This document shows, one piece after another, positions 37,691 through 51,600 of a stretch of 64,000 nt of DNA. The stretch lies in contig OU015534.1 of assembly GCA_907165065.1 (NCBI GenBank), forward strand, positions 8,439,686 through 8,503,685. The letters are read 5' to 3'. Made by a program: the position numbers and the translations under genes. Every line of letters starts with the position of its first letter. Position 1 is the stretch's first letter. The notes beneath the pieces were generated by a model. That model saw only the letters and a program-made list of their open reading frames with translations. It did no database searches and was not told the origin of the DNA. This stretch comes from Caprimulgus europaeus (Eukaryota > Chordata > Aves > Caprimulgiformes > Caprimulgidae).

Positions 37691-40600
37691 CAGTTTGTTC
37701 CTCCTCTCCTTCCTTCCAGAGATAAGATAGTCTTAATGACTTTTTGTTGTGATTGCAAATATTTACAGTGAACTGATGGACTTTTTTTTTGTTACTAGTG
37801 GTTCAGTAAGAATCTGGAGGCTATCTTTATGAGTGCTCTACATGTAAATAAGGCAATCTATAGATAAAGCACCAGTAGATGTCACTCAAGAATATGTTCA
37901 ACAGACTGTGAATTTGTGTGACCAATAAAACTGAGCGTGCACATTTCAAATGGCCTCTGCTGCACAGCTGCTTGGGTGGCTCAGCCTTCCATGGCTCTTG
38001 CTTTGGGCAGTGGTCTACTGCTTTTGGTAGTAACCTGCTCACCAAGGCTTTGGGACTGTGACCTGCTAGTGCTTCCATAGGTACTGTGAAGTGTTTGTGT
38101 GTGCATCCAAACATACTTCACATGGCTTTCCAATCTTTCCTTAGCCTTCATTGTATTAATATTCTTTCTAAATAGCTTTTGAGCACAACAAGACTGTAAG
38201 AACTGGGGAGGAGCTTGTTAATAAATAAAACATTATGCATGATTGTTATGTTCTTGAGATAAATAGAGCAGAGAGAAGGAGAAGTTTTAGCTACTTGTTT
38301 GGCAGTATTTTGGAAAAATAATAAGGTAACATGTATCATTGACACCTAGCTTTTGGGAAATAAATATATAGGTGTCAGATATTAAGTAGAAGAATATGTG
38401 AATTGGAAGGATGAGTAAAGCAGCTTAATGGTTTGGCTCTGCCTTTCATGATTTGGACTTGATTTTTATTCTAAACCAGAAGTGAGTTACCAAATATTGC
38501 AACGATCAAATGTCTGTAGAGGTCACTGTTAAAATGGTTTAAACTGCTCATTATAGCTCTTAGCATGAGCAATAACATATCCCAAACCACTTTATAAATG
38601 TTCTCCCACACCTAGGTTATCAATAATTGATTCCACAGAATAGGCTACAGCAGACGCAATTTACTAAAATCCCAGTCAAGTGTCAACAAGCTGACAGGTT
38701 CATTTTGTCATTATACCAGGAAACTTTAGCAGCTAATCATAAGGAAGTACAAAATGTGAGATCTTGCTTCATTATATGAACAAAAGCCTGTGATTTCAGG
38801 ATGGAAAGAGAAGATTATTGCTTGGCATAACATGATCGTTAAAAAAAAAGCTTTAAATCATCGAATTATGAATTTTAACAGGATTTGAATTAGCTTATGG
38901 GGTCGTTACTTAAATCAAGATTTTCTCTTTGGAGATAAGTCTCGCACTCTGAAGGGAAGTAGGGTGCGAGTAGATAAACTTGCATTTGAGAAACTAGACA
39001 GATGTTAAATGCTTATTAAGTTATATTTACTTTTTTCTAACATCTTACCTCATCTAAGCCTTCATTAGGAATTTTTTCTAGATGTTGATTAGCCCTAATT
39101 ATTTCTTAAACTATCCAACAAACAACTAAAAGAATGTTTGCACTCCTCTATCACAGAAGTGTCTTTTGCATAGGAGCAGAACATGCTGAGGTGCACAGCT
39201 TGTCACCCATCAGGTACCAATGCAAAATGATGAGACACAACCTTTAACTTCTCCTTCTCTGCACCTTCTCTCTCCTCCCTCCCCTCTACTGCAAATCCCT
39301 CCAGGACAAAACCAAGGCAGTTTATGGTGGTGCTCGTGGGCAGCTGTGTTGTGCCATCCACACTGTGCCAAATTGCATGCTTGGGATCTCTGATCTTTTT
39401 TCTGAACTTTAGGATTCTTTCATGATATAATGTTAGATGGTAGATCTCAAAAGCATTGACATTACAGAGTGTGGCAATAATAAAGGCCATAGGAATGTGA
39501 AATTCACCTCTGCAAACCCTTCAATACATGCTCAGCTTCATTCTGTGAGAAGATGCACTGGTTTTGATTACTCTCATGTCAACACAGTTAGTTCCTAGAA
39601 GAGAAGCGCTAAATTAGAAGTTAAAAGGAAAAGGCACAATTAGTAACACAATTGTGGCAAAGCTTCTAGGAAAAAAAAAAAAAATCAAAAATCATGCACT
39701 TGATTTCAATTTTAAACCCTCTGAATTGCGTAGTAGATTGAAAGTGGTAGGGAGAGACACCTGTTCAAACCACGTTAAAATTAGATGGAAGAGATCAATA
39801 GCAGAGACCACGCTGGGTAAAATACATTTAGGGAGACAAAGTCCTTCCATGGTCCCTGAGAGTCAATTCCAGCTCCATGTGGGTGGACTATGGCAGGTGA
39901 TGTTAGTGAGATGGGCAACCTGTCTTCGGGTTCATAGCTGCAGAAAATACTGCCTGCAGAGTGAAGGCAGTGACATGGCATGAACCCAACAAGAGCTTTC
40001 TAAAGCTGAAGTTGATCTCAACTCTGGGCTTAGGAGTTTTATATGGAGACTCAGAGTAAGGCAAGTACAGATACCCTTACAGTCTCAAGAAATCCCTGCC
40101 AGAGCACACCATCACCTGGGACGTGGGTGCACGGGACTGCTGAAGGAGCTTCCAGCACAGCAGCCTGGTGTGCATGATACCTGAGTGCCTGCCTGCCACC
40201 TCCATCTCTGCTTACCAGCTCTGCTGGATGTTGGGGACTTGGAGATGACGTGCCTGGACAGAAGGCAAGGGTATCTTTTGGATGCCGGCTGGAGGAGGAG
40301 TGTAGTAGTAGGAAGATGACTTTGTAGTTGCTTTTTTTTTTATCACTCTTTCTGACTATATTGACTTTTTACTTGACACAGCTTTGGCTGGCAAGTGAGG
40401 CCCAGATACATTCGGAATTAGATATGACTAGGCTCATTCCTACATGAGAAGAAAATCATCGGTTGCTACAGAAACAGTTCCATATCAGTCTCGTGGGGCA
40501 TCTTTGCATCTGGCTTTTTTTTTCTTCTCTTTTGCTAATCTGTAGATAAGAGTCAAAGCAAGTGCAGCACATCCCACATCTATATAAAAGGTTAGAGGAA

Positions 40601-41035
40601 CTCTGCAGAGAGCAAAGCATGAAAGAACATCTCATAGATAAGCTCAACTTAAATGAATGAGTTAATTTATACCCACCCACATTTTTTTTTCTAGTTCTGC
40701 AACTCTTGCTGAGTTAATTGAGGTGAAAATTAAATGACACGAGTCTGCAAATATTTTAAAGACCACCAGCATCAAGGAAGAGAATGGAGGTACTCAGAAA
40801 AGGAGTTACTAAGAAAAATTTAGAAAACTATCCAAGGGGTGAGTTAGAATCCGTGTCAAGGAAATTGGGTATTGCAATGGAATAATAATCCTGACTCATT
40901 TTCAGGCAAGTTGTTTAACTTGATAAATTAAGGGATTAGTTAAAAATAAGTGTATATTATGAGTGAACAGGGACCACTCTGCACACTTCAGACCAGCTCA
41001 CCAGCGAGGTTTTTCAACTGGTTTTTTAAAATGTA
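37691..41035. other. Non-coding DNA, nothing recognised
   Basis: A GC-richer patch at about 40,080-40,310 and an A14 run at 39,671-39,684 stand out from the AT-rich background. A possible short MIR-like stretch (tcaggcaagttgtttaactt) lies at about 40,903-40,922. No exon is supported. Confidence 0.5.
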
Positions 41036-41235
41036 ATGAATTCTTGATGCTTAGTAGATTAATATTTATTGAGGGAATCAATGCTTAATTTATTACAAAT
41101 TTGCCTTCCTTGTATTTTAATATGATTTATTACTCGTCAGTGCTTATTGCATTAATTAAAGATTGTGTTAATTTTGTGGAAATGAACACGATCTGCTGCA
41201 GTTTTGCTGCAGAGCCCTAATGCACTGCAGGGGTT
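41036..41235. promoter_or_regulatory. Candidate conserved enhancer, homeodomain-core cluster
   Basis: At least four TAAT/ATTA-type cores occur within about 130 bp, including agattaatatttatt (about 41,056), gcttaatttattac (about 41,083) and gcattaattaaagattg (about 41,149, with a TAATTA core). They are followed by ctgcagttttgctgcagag. Clustered homeodomain cores in a repeat-free block are typical of deeply conserved vertebrate enhancers. Conservation was not tested. Confidence 0.3.
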
Positions 41236-44200
41236 GTGCCTCTGGATAGGACCAACGATAGAAAACGGCACGAGGTGGGAAGCCACTATGAATCACCAGT
41301 GGCCTCTTCCTGCCTTTGGGCTTTCAGGTAGCCAGCAAAGTGAAAATGAAGATGCTGCCCCTTAAGGGTAGACAGGATTATAGCAATAGAGATACTGTGG
41401 TGATACAAGGAAGCTTTTTGTTTGCCTTATGGCTGATGCTGTGGAAATCATTTTAGTGTTTTTCATGGAATGCCTTTTTGTCAACATAGGTGAAATCCAG
41501 CCTTAGTGATGTAGGAAACTGTTACCTCTCATCCAACCAGGGACAATAGTCATTACATTTCAGTGCTCAGGTTGTAAGTAATTCTTGGGACAGGAGGTTG
41601 CTTGAAGATTGGGATAGTCCCAAGCATCTCTGCAGAGGCAGGTGTTTGAGAAGTGGAAAATTACTAAAGGCAGAAGAAAAAAAAAAAATCCAGACATCTT
41701 GTGAGATGAGTCTTTCAAGAAATCTGTCAAAACAGGGAGAGGGTGATCATGCTGGAGGGGGCAACAGCTGCAATTTGCATCTTTCAGCACTGAAGGGAGA
41801 AACAAATATATAAAGCCCCACAGTCATGATACTTCTGATGCAATTATTTTATTAATGTTTGTGACACTTCTAATGTCTCTCTCTTTAAATTCCAATTCTC
41901 CTGCTTTTATAGGTACTCATAAGTATGTCTGTATGCTTTTTTAAAAAATCCACCTAGTTACTAGATTGCTTGCATCCAGCTGAGCCCTGGAAACAGCAGA
42001 GAGTGAGCCCCTGAGATCTGAGAGCATGCTTGAATTTCCGGAAAGTGATTGGATCCATAATTAGTGCATGTTTGCATGTTTAAATGCATGATTCTGGAAT
42101 GCACTTTGCTGTTTCCTCCTCTCCAGGGCTTGAGTGAGTGTGCACAAACTTCCCTTGCCAAGCTAAATTAGAGAAACCTCTTCAAGGTCTGCTGAAGGTC
42201 ACAGCAGAGAAATTTTTTCTCTCCCAGTGCACCAGTCAGGCACTAACCACCGTGCTCCAGCCCGGAGCATTTGGGTGGAGCCAGTGCCAATAACCTGGTG
42301 GCATTTCAAATCCCTTACAGCAGTTAAGTGTTAGATGTAAAAGATCAGTGCTGCTCCATTTGAAGTCAGAGAAATAACTTGTGCTTAAAGTTCAGCACAT
42401 ACACAAAGATTTCCTGGATCTGGAGTTAATTTGTTTTTTCTAAGGCTAGCTTGAAGGCAGTGTCCAAACAGGAAAAAAGTTACAAACTGAACATTTGACT
42501 TGTAATAATTTCATTTTATTTCCCATTTTGTTTAGCCTATTCTATACGCTTTTGTTTCCCTGCAGTATTAAGTGAAGCTATTTAGGTTCTTACAGAATGT
42601 TTATTCTTGCCTTTGTTAACAGACTCTAGTAGGACCTGGGGCCACTTGAGCTACGTGCCTTTCCCTCTATTCCAAATCTCTACAGTTTGCAACCTTCTTT
42701 CACACAGGATATTTATATTCCACCTTTTTTTCCCAGTAGAGAAGTTTTCACAGAGTATAGGCTTTGGATATATATTTTCTGTTCTAGCTGTTCATTAGAT
42801 ATACAGCATTTGGAGTTCCAGTTGTGCTGAGAAATGTAAGCAAAGCTTTTAGCCCAGTGGGTGCTAAACCCTGGAATTTCATGGCATTGTATATATGAAT
42901 CAGGATTAAGGCCCAGGATCTATATAAAATTTAGCTCATCAGGAGGTGTTTTGTCTTACAGCTCCCACTGGGGAGGTGGGTCCCTTGCTTACACTATTGC
43001 TTACTTTGTTTTATTGCTCCCTGGGAAAGCAGTGTGGGGTGAGCAGACCCCAGCAGAGCAGGGATAGCATTTCTGAATGGTTCTTGTGGAGGTGACAAAA
43101 GGCAGCAGCAGGGTCTTCTGCTCCCTTTTATCATTACCCTGGTATACCTGGAGAAATGCTTGGCATGGGCTGGCCTTAGTATTGTATAATAAAGCAAATA
43201 TAATCAAGCACACTGCTAAGGTCATACTCAGAATGTCTTATCAGAGTTAAGAGAACAAGGAGTACCTATGAAATCAGACAGGAATGACTTTTCTCACAAA
43301 TATTATCTGCGTTGTACAAGAGTTAAGGTAGTGAAGGCCAGGAAGGTTTCAGAAAATGTGTTTTTTCATCCTGACACCCCACTCAGCTTCCCAGCCAGCC
43401 ACATTCACTGTTGGGTATATAGCTGAAGTATATTCAGTGGATAAAGAGCTGTGTCCATACACTTTAGCCAATGAAGCTTTACTTACAGAGAAATGATGGG
43501 TTTGGAACACAGTTTCATCAGTCATTATTTTCAAGGAAGAGTGTTCAAGGTGGGGAATACCAAGTCAATGTTTCCTCCTCAAGGACTTTCAGCTGTCACC
43601 CTGGGAATACAGTGATTGCAGTGATGAGAATTAGATTAGAAAAAGATCAATAAGGCTGACAATAAATGAAAGTAACACAGACATTATTGAGCAGATTAGA
43701 AGAGAGAAATTAAACTGGACAGTATAATCTTCAATGCCAGCTAGACACACAAATGTTGGGCAAAGTTAGGGAGAAGACAGTAAGTTACAAAGTACGCTAT
43801 GAAGAAGAGGCAGTAGCAGTCTGTCTGTGAGATGGAGAAAGACCTGCTGGTGATGGAGAGTTCTCAGCCCACAAAAGGTTGAAAAGGATGATAATGGTCC
43901 AGGAGCACAGGGATTTCAGTGGCAGGCCACAGAGAGGCAATGGTGGGGAGGTCACCCACGGCTGGGAACATTGAGTAGGTAACAGCTTGGCTACATGTTA
44001 CAGGGGAAAGAGAACCTCAAATACACCCACCATCACCAAGGCATTGGTAGGATAGCTTGTTCCAGGCAAAAAAACCCCTCTAACCTTCTCATAGTACAGG
44101 TTAGCTTACTCTGTGAATGTTTGTAGCACTTCCAGAAACCATTCTTCTGCTTAAACTTGAGTATTTGCCATAATAACTCCCTGTATTTTGTTATCTGTAC

Positions 44201-44772
44201 TAATATCCAGTGATGATCAAGTCTTGCAGGCTTTTGGGGTGAGGGATATCTGGTGGCAATGAAATCCATGGACAGACTGTGCTCAGCATGAAAAGAAGCT
44301 TTCCTTTTATCAGTCTTGAGTTTGTCTAAATCCTCTTACATGTCTTTGGAAGGTTCACCCCAAGGCAATATAATTGTGTTTGATCACACACAGGCTATGA
44401 TTCAGTGATTGATATGAATAAAGAACTTAGAGTTTCTTCTCTTGCTTCCTTGTCTTCTTCCCTGTGGAATCAGAAATCACTTTTATAAATATATTGGTCG
44501 ATCTGTGCTTCTAGCTATCCATTTCAAGTATGTGTTCCAAAAAAGAAATAGTAACACTTTATAAGAGCAAACAAAAACACATTAAAAGGACTGAGCAAGG
44601 GTTTTTTTCTTCCTCATAAAGTACATGTGAATCCCATCCAAAAGAGCTACTGTGAGCCATGTAACTTCTAATTAATTCTGCTATAAATGTCAGAACACTT
44701 ACTTTGTAGGGCTAAGCTGACCCACTAAAATTAGTCCCCTTTTAACAATTCCTTTTATAATTTGTTTTTCAG
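41236..44772. repeat. Non-coding DNA with a possible CR1 shred
   Basis: At about 43,825-43,880 the words tggagaaagacctgctggt and gatggagagttctcagcc resemble the CR1 ORF2 3' region ('gagaaagacctgggggtgatgg'), but the match ends quickly. The rest of the interval has no recognisable gene or repeat. Confidence 0.3.
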
Positions 44773-44812
44773 CAGAAACGGCAGCTTGACCTCCTGACAA
44801 TAACCAGCCCCG
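44773..44812 (+). CDS. Candidate internal micro-exon (gene not identified)
   Basis: A pyrimidine-rich run (tttgtttttcag) ends in a tandem acceptor, AG at 44,771-44,772 and again at 44,774-44,775. It is followed by 40 nt (or 37 nt from the second site) and a consensus donor, CG|GTAAGTGA, at 44,813. Of the three phases only one is open. It reads QKRQLDLLTITSP and ends one base into the next codon, and the other two phases have stops. The exon is GC-richer than its flanks. A 40-nt length is not a multiple of three, so inclusion would shift the frame unless a partner exon compensates. A pyrimidine repeat (ttctc, three units) follows at about 44,835. I do not recognise the protein. It could also be a non-coding exon of a long RNA. 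Confidence 0.45.
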
Positions 44813-45604
44813 GTAAGTGAGCTCTGCCGCACGGTTCTCTTCTCTTCTCTTTCCTTAAAGAGATGGTTGTCTAAATGTGTTTTTTCCCTGTCTCTGACAT
44901 GCAAAATGAAAAACACTTTTCCCCAGAAAATTTTTCACGTAATAACAAGTGACAGCTATATTGTGCTTGGCAAAGCCCCGGGCAGTTATCCGTTCACAGA
45001 GCTGCCTCTTCAGACCTTTACTCTATGAATTTGAGTGCTGATATTTCTTTAAGCCTCCTGGGGTTACAGTTAGCGGTATGTCTGCAGGGCAGATGCCCTC
45101 GAATTCACAATGTGTGTTCAAGTATCACAGAAATGCAAGTTTGACTTTCCTTGGTGGCGAATGTGAGCAGTTTGGGAATTAAGGAGCCAGTGGCCCTCTG
45201 TGCACATGGTGGGAGACAGGAGGTCCAGGCTTAGGTCTGGAGAACCCCAAAGAGGGTCAGAAAATATTTAGGTAAAATTAAAATGCTCTAAACAATCTGC
45301 ATCAAGATGGCTTTTGTCATTTGCCTGTTGAGGAGAGAAACCAAAATGTGTTATACTGAGAAAGTGTTGGGCTCTTAGGCATAGTGAGTTTCAAAGGTCT
45401 CAGCACTGTGATTGAAATGCAGGTGGTTTGAATAGCGCTTCTCTTTGATCTCAGCTCTTAAGGCTGAGTGGCTTTTAATTTATTGCTATTGTTCTGCCTC
45501 AATTTCTTTCCATTAGCTGCTACAGAAGTTTGCTGCCCACCAGCTTCAGCTGCACACCGTGCTTGAATGGTGCTCCCTTTTGGTTAACTTTTTCAATTTT
45601 TCAG
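44813..45604. other. Flank of the candidate exon, probable intron
   Basis: Sequence 3' of the donor is less AT-rich than most of the window (for example 44,975-45,130) and shows no repeat family. That would fit a constrained intronic flank, but no conservation data are available. Confidence 0.35.
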
Positions 45605-45684
45605 ATGTACGTACATGTTAGGCTTTCACTTTGGCTTTAACTGGGACTAATGAGTTCTGGCTTTAACTGGGAATAATGTGTTAG
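45605..45684. repeat. 12-bp palindrome plus 26-bp tandem duplication
   Basis: ATGTACGTACAT at 45,605-45,616 is a perfect palindrome. At 45,633-45,658 and 45,659-45,684 two adjacent 26-bp units begin ggctttaactggga and differ at a few positions (ctaatgagttct against ataatgtgttag). A partial earlier unit (ggctttcactt) lies at 45,621. This is a local tandem duplication with early divergence. Confidence 0.85.
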
Positions 45685-48600
45685 CGAAACGAACAGGTGT
45701 TATAGGAAGTGAACAAAATGTGACGCACATTTGCTTGGATAACAATTTTGCATCAATAATTGTTCTGACACTCTAAATGTAGATATCATCTGTGACATGG
45801 TTTCTCCTTCACTAACCTTGTTAAAATAATAAGAATTAAAATAAGGAGGAGGAACACTTTGTTGGGACAGATGTTTGAGGCTATTGGCAATTGCATCACA
45901 TTTTTGCATGTTCACTTTTCATGCAGTTTGCAATTATGTTAATGTATGCTCAGGGCACTTGCTGATAAAAGCAACAATACAGTGTGATACAGCCATTGTC
46001 ACTATTCTGACTGTAACTTCAAGGACAAACATGGCATATTTTTCATTTTTTGTATCTTCAGCATTCCCTGTTTCTAGTGAAAAAAAGAAAAATATCTCTG
46101 AAGGTCTTAATCATAATAAAAACTCAGATCTCAGATAAGGGCACCAAAGTCCACAGACTTTTTTTTTTTTTTTAATAGGAGAAAAGGAGGGTTGGGGTCC
46201 AGAATGACTTAATATGAAACTTTTCTGTTAAATTTATGATATCTTCCTCATAATTTCAGACACAGTAGTCACTGGAACAATGAAAGTATTGATGAAGTTG
46301 AGTTTGGGCATAGATGTGATCACAGCAAGTACCTGTCACTTCAAATCTCTCCGTTTAATACAGCAATCTACTAAATCAACCCAGCAATTAGTTGGAAGGA
46401 TCAAAATAACTAAACACTAAAGCAGCTTTCAATAACTGCATAGGTAGATGTACTGAACTAAAAAGGGGGGAAAGCTATCCATAACATGCTTGCTTTTTTT
46501 TTTTTTTTTCTGAAATGCAAGTTTTACCTTTGATATTTAGCCAGAAAATTACAATAATTGGCTACATAGGAAAAAAAAAAAATATTTGTGCCATGATTAT
46601 ATAATTGAGTACCTACAGTTTTGCTCTCAGAAAAGGCATTTTCAAAAGAAGCCTGATGCTGGATCAGGCCAAAGTTGCTTAAGAGCCTAAAGCTGAGATT
46701 TTTCAAAGAGGCTGAAAGAGTTAGTCACTTAATTCCTAGTAGCACTGGAAAGCATCAACCTGTGGATTAAAGAGTCTAGTTTGGACCTTACATATACAAA
46801 AATAAAATAAAATAAATCATAGTCTTGAGGCTTTTATCTATCTTTGGAGACTGCAATTTTTAAATATTTCAGTCTTTGAGTCCTAGCTCTAAGATCTGAC
46901 ATCAACAGTCTGCTTTTACAGAGTTGTGGTATGGTTTACGATGGCTGAGATCAGCCATAATCACTGTAATCTCTTAATTTACTGATTCAGATTAGGGACT
47001 GGGCTATTTAGTTGCAGCTGTTAATCCTCTGGGAGTTGTTCCTGTTCTCCACCTTGCCATAGGCAGGCAGCCTTTGTTTGTGGTGGAGTCCATTCAGCCT
47101 TATTTATAGTATGAAAGTCCTCTGTGTTTCACAAGCAGTATCAGCCACCACAGCCTTGTTGTGTAATTGTAAGAATAGACAAAGGGCTTCAAAACCAAAG
47201 GTGACCTCTGTGATTTGCCCTTCTGTCATGACAAATACCATCTTTCTTTCGTGAATGTATGTGTGAAATTCCTGAACCAGTTTTTGTACATTTAGTCAAG
47301 AATTGCTTGGTGATCCCTTGCAGGTATGACAGCAGCTCTTCTCCATGTGCCACTAAAAAAAAATTCCAAAAATTGACCAGCCAATTAATGAGATAAATTG
47401 CAAGGTAAAATAATGCTATTAATGTCAATTAAGGGGTACTGAAACACAAGTGCCAAAACATTCAAAAGAGAGTTTGTGGAATTACAGAAACCTTAACGTT
47501 ACCTCGTGGCAGTCACACTGCTCTTCATGGCCATGGCTGTTGCACACTTCCCCAGGAATCATCAATGGGTGGGAAGTGGTCCCCATTCCTTGTGTCCTGA
47601 ATCCTCTCCCTGACGAGCCCACGCTGCAAGAACAACCTGCCACGGCCTCTTGCCTTCTTCCAGATGGCTTCCAAACACCCAGCAATGCCTGTCCGGCTCT
47701 GCAAAACCCAGCTGAACAGGTGCTTGACTTAAAAGCATTTGTATGTTAAACTGAACAGGTAGAGAACATTAATCTGCAACCTGTACTGAGAGCACTCTGG
47801 AAAAAAAAATGAGGGGAAAAAAAGGAAAAAGGAAGAAATGTAGAAGGTAAGAGCCACAGCTCCAGCTACATATTTTGCATGCAACATACGGAGCTGACCT
47901 GTTCCAGCACCTCTAAGAAAACAGCTACGGAAAGCTCCACAACATACCCCAAACTGGAGGAAGTCTTTGCTTTGCTGTGGGTCTCCAGAAACAGCCAGAC
48001 ACAAATGATGCATAAGCTGGGAGCGAGCCAGACTCCCTCATGCTCAGATATATTCCTTTGAAGTAACTGACACCCATGTAAAATGTGGAGGGGAGTTCAC
48101 TGCTCTGCCTTACTGCTGAGTAGCTGGAGGAATGTTAAGTTAAATTTATCAATGCTCTCACCACAGTCTTTTCTTCTTGCCCCTTGACATGTGAGTTACA
48201 ATTAGACTGTAACGCGCTGTACGGTTCAGGGTGCCAGAGTCAGAGCTGATGTGCGCAGTGGGGTGGGGGAAAGATGTTAAAAATTCATTAGTGGCTGGCA
48301 GGGATGTGCTGGCAGGGAGTGGGGCATAATGAGGTTTAAGTTTTGGTAATTTAAATTTTCTTTAAACTTAGTTTTACCTCTGAATTTGATCCAAAACATT
48401 TCCTTAATACTCCTTATCGTTGACTTTGTGTTTTAAGATGAAATCTTCAGGTGGTTTAATTTAGCCTTGCTCCACAAAGAAGCTGAGGATTTGTCCTTAA
48501 TTTCTATATGATCATGTTCTAGTAACACTTTGAACATGCACATACAATCACATCACATTTTGTGGTAACCACTCAATAGTTGCAAAAAAGATATCCTTGT

Positions 48601-51600
48601 TTCCATAGCTTTTCCATGGAGACAAAGCTTTTTGCATCTCCTGTGTTTACAATAATAATACAGCTTTCCAATTTCTCTTCTCAGTAAGGTAAGTTCATCT
48701 CCCACTGAAGCATTTTTTAATTATTGATACCATAAATGGAAGTGTGTTGGAAACTATTGGCTTTGAAAATAGCTAACATGTGATATTATCCAAGAACCAT
48801 CAGGAAAATTCTTTTGAAATTCTCTTTGATTCAGCCATCCTCAGGGCTTTATCCTTCTCTACCAGTCTCTCTACTGCCAATTTAAAATAACATTCTCTAG
48901 AAATCAGTGCAATGTCAGGAGAAATTCATCAGCACCGTAGGTGCATGTTTCCCAGATGTATATAAACCTACTACATTTGGCAGCAGTAAATTGATTGCAT
49001 TTAGAAAACCCGGGGTAGTTGAATATTCCATAGTGCCCAGCTTGGCTACAGCATGGAATATAAAGTATTTTACATTTCTTTCAGCTCTGTTTTAGTTGAA
49101 ATAAAGTAAGAGCTGACTCCATAATTCCTTCCTTTTGATTTACTCAGATTTTCCTCTGACCACATTACAGGTTTACACGCAGGGATGGAGTAAAATATTC
49201 CTAATCTCTGTTCAGTGGTACTGAGATTTGATCAGAAATGTTAATGGCTTTGTGTGTGCTTCCCCCTAATATCCAAGCTCTGACACTTTTAAGCAGGGAA
49301 AAAAGCTTGATTTTAGAAGTATTTATCAGACAGATCTATGTGGTGAAATATTCTCCCCCCCTTTAATTTCATCAGTGCTGCATGCTCTAAAAATGTCTCC
49401 ATTTCATTAATTTGTGATACACTGCTACACTGAATTCTTTTAAGGTGGCTTTAGTTTCTGCCATACATATTTTACTGCTTTAAATTATAGATATAGGACT
49501 GTTGCCTAGTTAATTTCCTCTGGTTAGGAAAATATATTTCTACTCTCCCGGCATTGCATAAAGTGATATGTGGGACTTGCTATATTTTTTAGCTGATTAA
49601 GTTTTGCATTTCTACATATTACTGCTTATGAGACCCCAAGTAAAACTACGTAAAGGAAGGAGAAGTTTTATAGTATATTTGAAACTTTCATTTAACTATA
49701 AATTCCACTGCTAAGCCCCCCTACAAGACTTTTCCATTACCTTCCTGGATAGTCTGGCTATCTACTTCTTTCTAATTGAAGCATGAAAATAATATGAACC
49801 CAAAGTCATGAAGCTGTAAGACAGGTATTAGTAAAAATGATACAGAGTAATAAAATGTGACAGAAAGTTGTCTGCTGCTAAAACTTGGGTACTATTTTTG
49901 CTAGTCCTTATTAATTAATAGTACATTGATTTTGGTCTAAGTGTGTGTCAAGGGATAGCAACTGAGTTTTGAAACAGCCTAACGTAATTACTGTTCATGT
50001 TTGTTAGTGAAGCTTCACATGCTATTTTGTTTGGAAAGGTGGTGGAGAAAATAAATTACTTATCTTTCCAATAATAATTGAGTCTTTTAATGCTCAGTGG
50101 TGGATAGGAGTGAAGCTATTTCTCATATCACTAAGACACTGGGTCTTAATCCAACCATTTGCCCACAATAATGTAAAATAACTTGGGGGGACAGTACCTC
50201 ATTGCTCAGCAAGGCAATAGATCCCAAATGGTTTTTTTGAACCCACAATCAAGTTATTTACCATACAAATAAAATATATATGCTGAAGTCTCAGCTTGAA
50301 TTGAAATTCCAGCATTGTAAGGCTTAGCTGAACCCTAGAACTACAGGATGAAGTTCTAGACTTGATTAAACTTTAGCAAGATGAAATACTAACAGAGAGT
50401 GGAGAAAAAATGTGGACTTTTTTTTTTTTTTGCTATTAGGTTCGTTTCAGCTGTCCTGAGGCTAATTAGGAAATTTGACTGTATCCAATTCCTCATCTTC
50501 ACTGTATCTGAAGAGCTGTAAGAATTTCAATTTGCTGTGATAAGGAGAAGAAATATTGTTACTTGTAATTACTTATTCGTGCAGATCAGTACCTTCCTAA
50601 TTCTTACTTATATCTCTCCATTTGCTGGGATAACAACTGAAGAGATGCTACATATTCACTGAATGGTGTTGCTGTTCCCACCACCTTTTCCCTGTGCAGA
50701 CAGTTCCTCACTCACAACAGGTCCCAAGAGAGTAAGTCCACCCTGATCTTTCTGCCTGTCCCCCGACCTATCCCCATCTGTCTCTGCAAACACCATCTAT
50801 GTCCATCTCAAATATCAGTTTTGAGATCTATTGAAATGACACTTTTTTGATCCAGTAATGAAACCGTATTTTTTTTCTTACATTTAGTTGCAAAATATTT
50901 ACTTTTAGTAAGACTGTTTCATCCCCACCTTTGCATTTAAAAATAAAATGACCTTTTTTTGGATACATGTAGAATAAGTGATATTTGTGAAGTCAAAATA
51001 AGACTGCAGAGAAGATATTCTAAAGGCTAATCCATTACTTTTGAAGAAAAATATCAAGCTTTTCCACAATACCTTATTATTATTCTGGGTCACCATGATG
51101 TTTCCATGCACCTTGGCATGTCCCTTTAATTGGATCCTTACATAGGAAGGTCCGGCATAGTTGCATTGAAAGCTGACATTTCTAACTAACTGACCTTTTC
51201 AGGCCCAGTGATACTCCTATAATGATTATCCTCTAGCATTGTTTGGACACAATACCACATACTTCACAGCACATAAAGAATATGTTCTTTGAGAACTATT
51301 CAAAATGCCCAATCTCAAGTTAGCAAAATGAGAAAATTGGGTGCAAACATTCATCAGAGTGTTATTGTGCAGGTATCGATTTGAATGCCCTTTCATTTCT
51401 CTAGGAAAAAGTGTTGTATTATAGAGCTCTAAATTAACTCCTGTTCTGTTTTTTTTTTTCTTCCCAGTAAGTATAAAAAGGTCAAATTCATTCATAAGGC
51501 TGAATAGATTTGCAGGATATAAGCAATAAGATAGCAATCAACCTTCAAATAACCTTTAAAGAGACAGTATCTTTTCTTATGAACAGTAATTGATCTGCTC

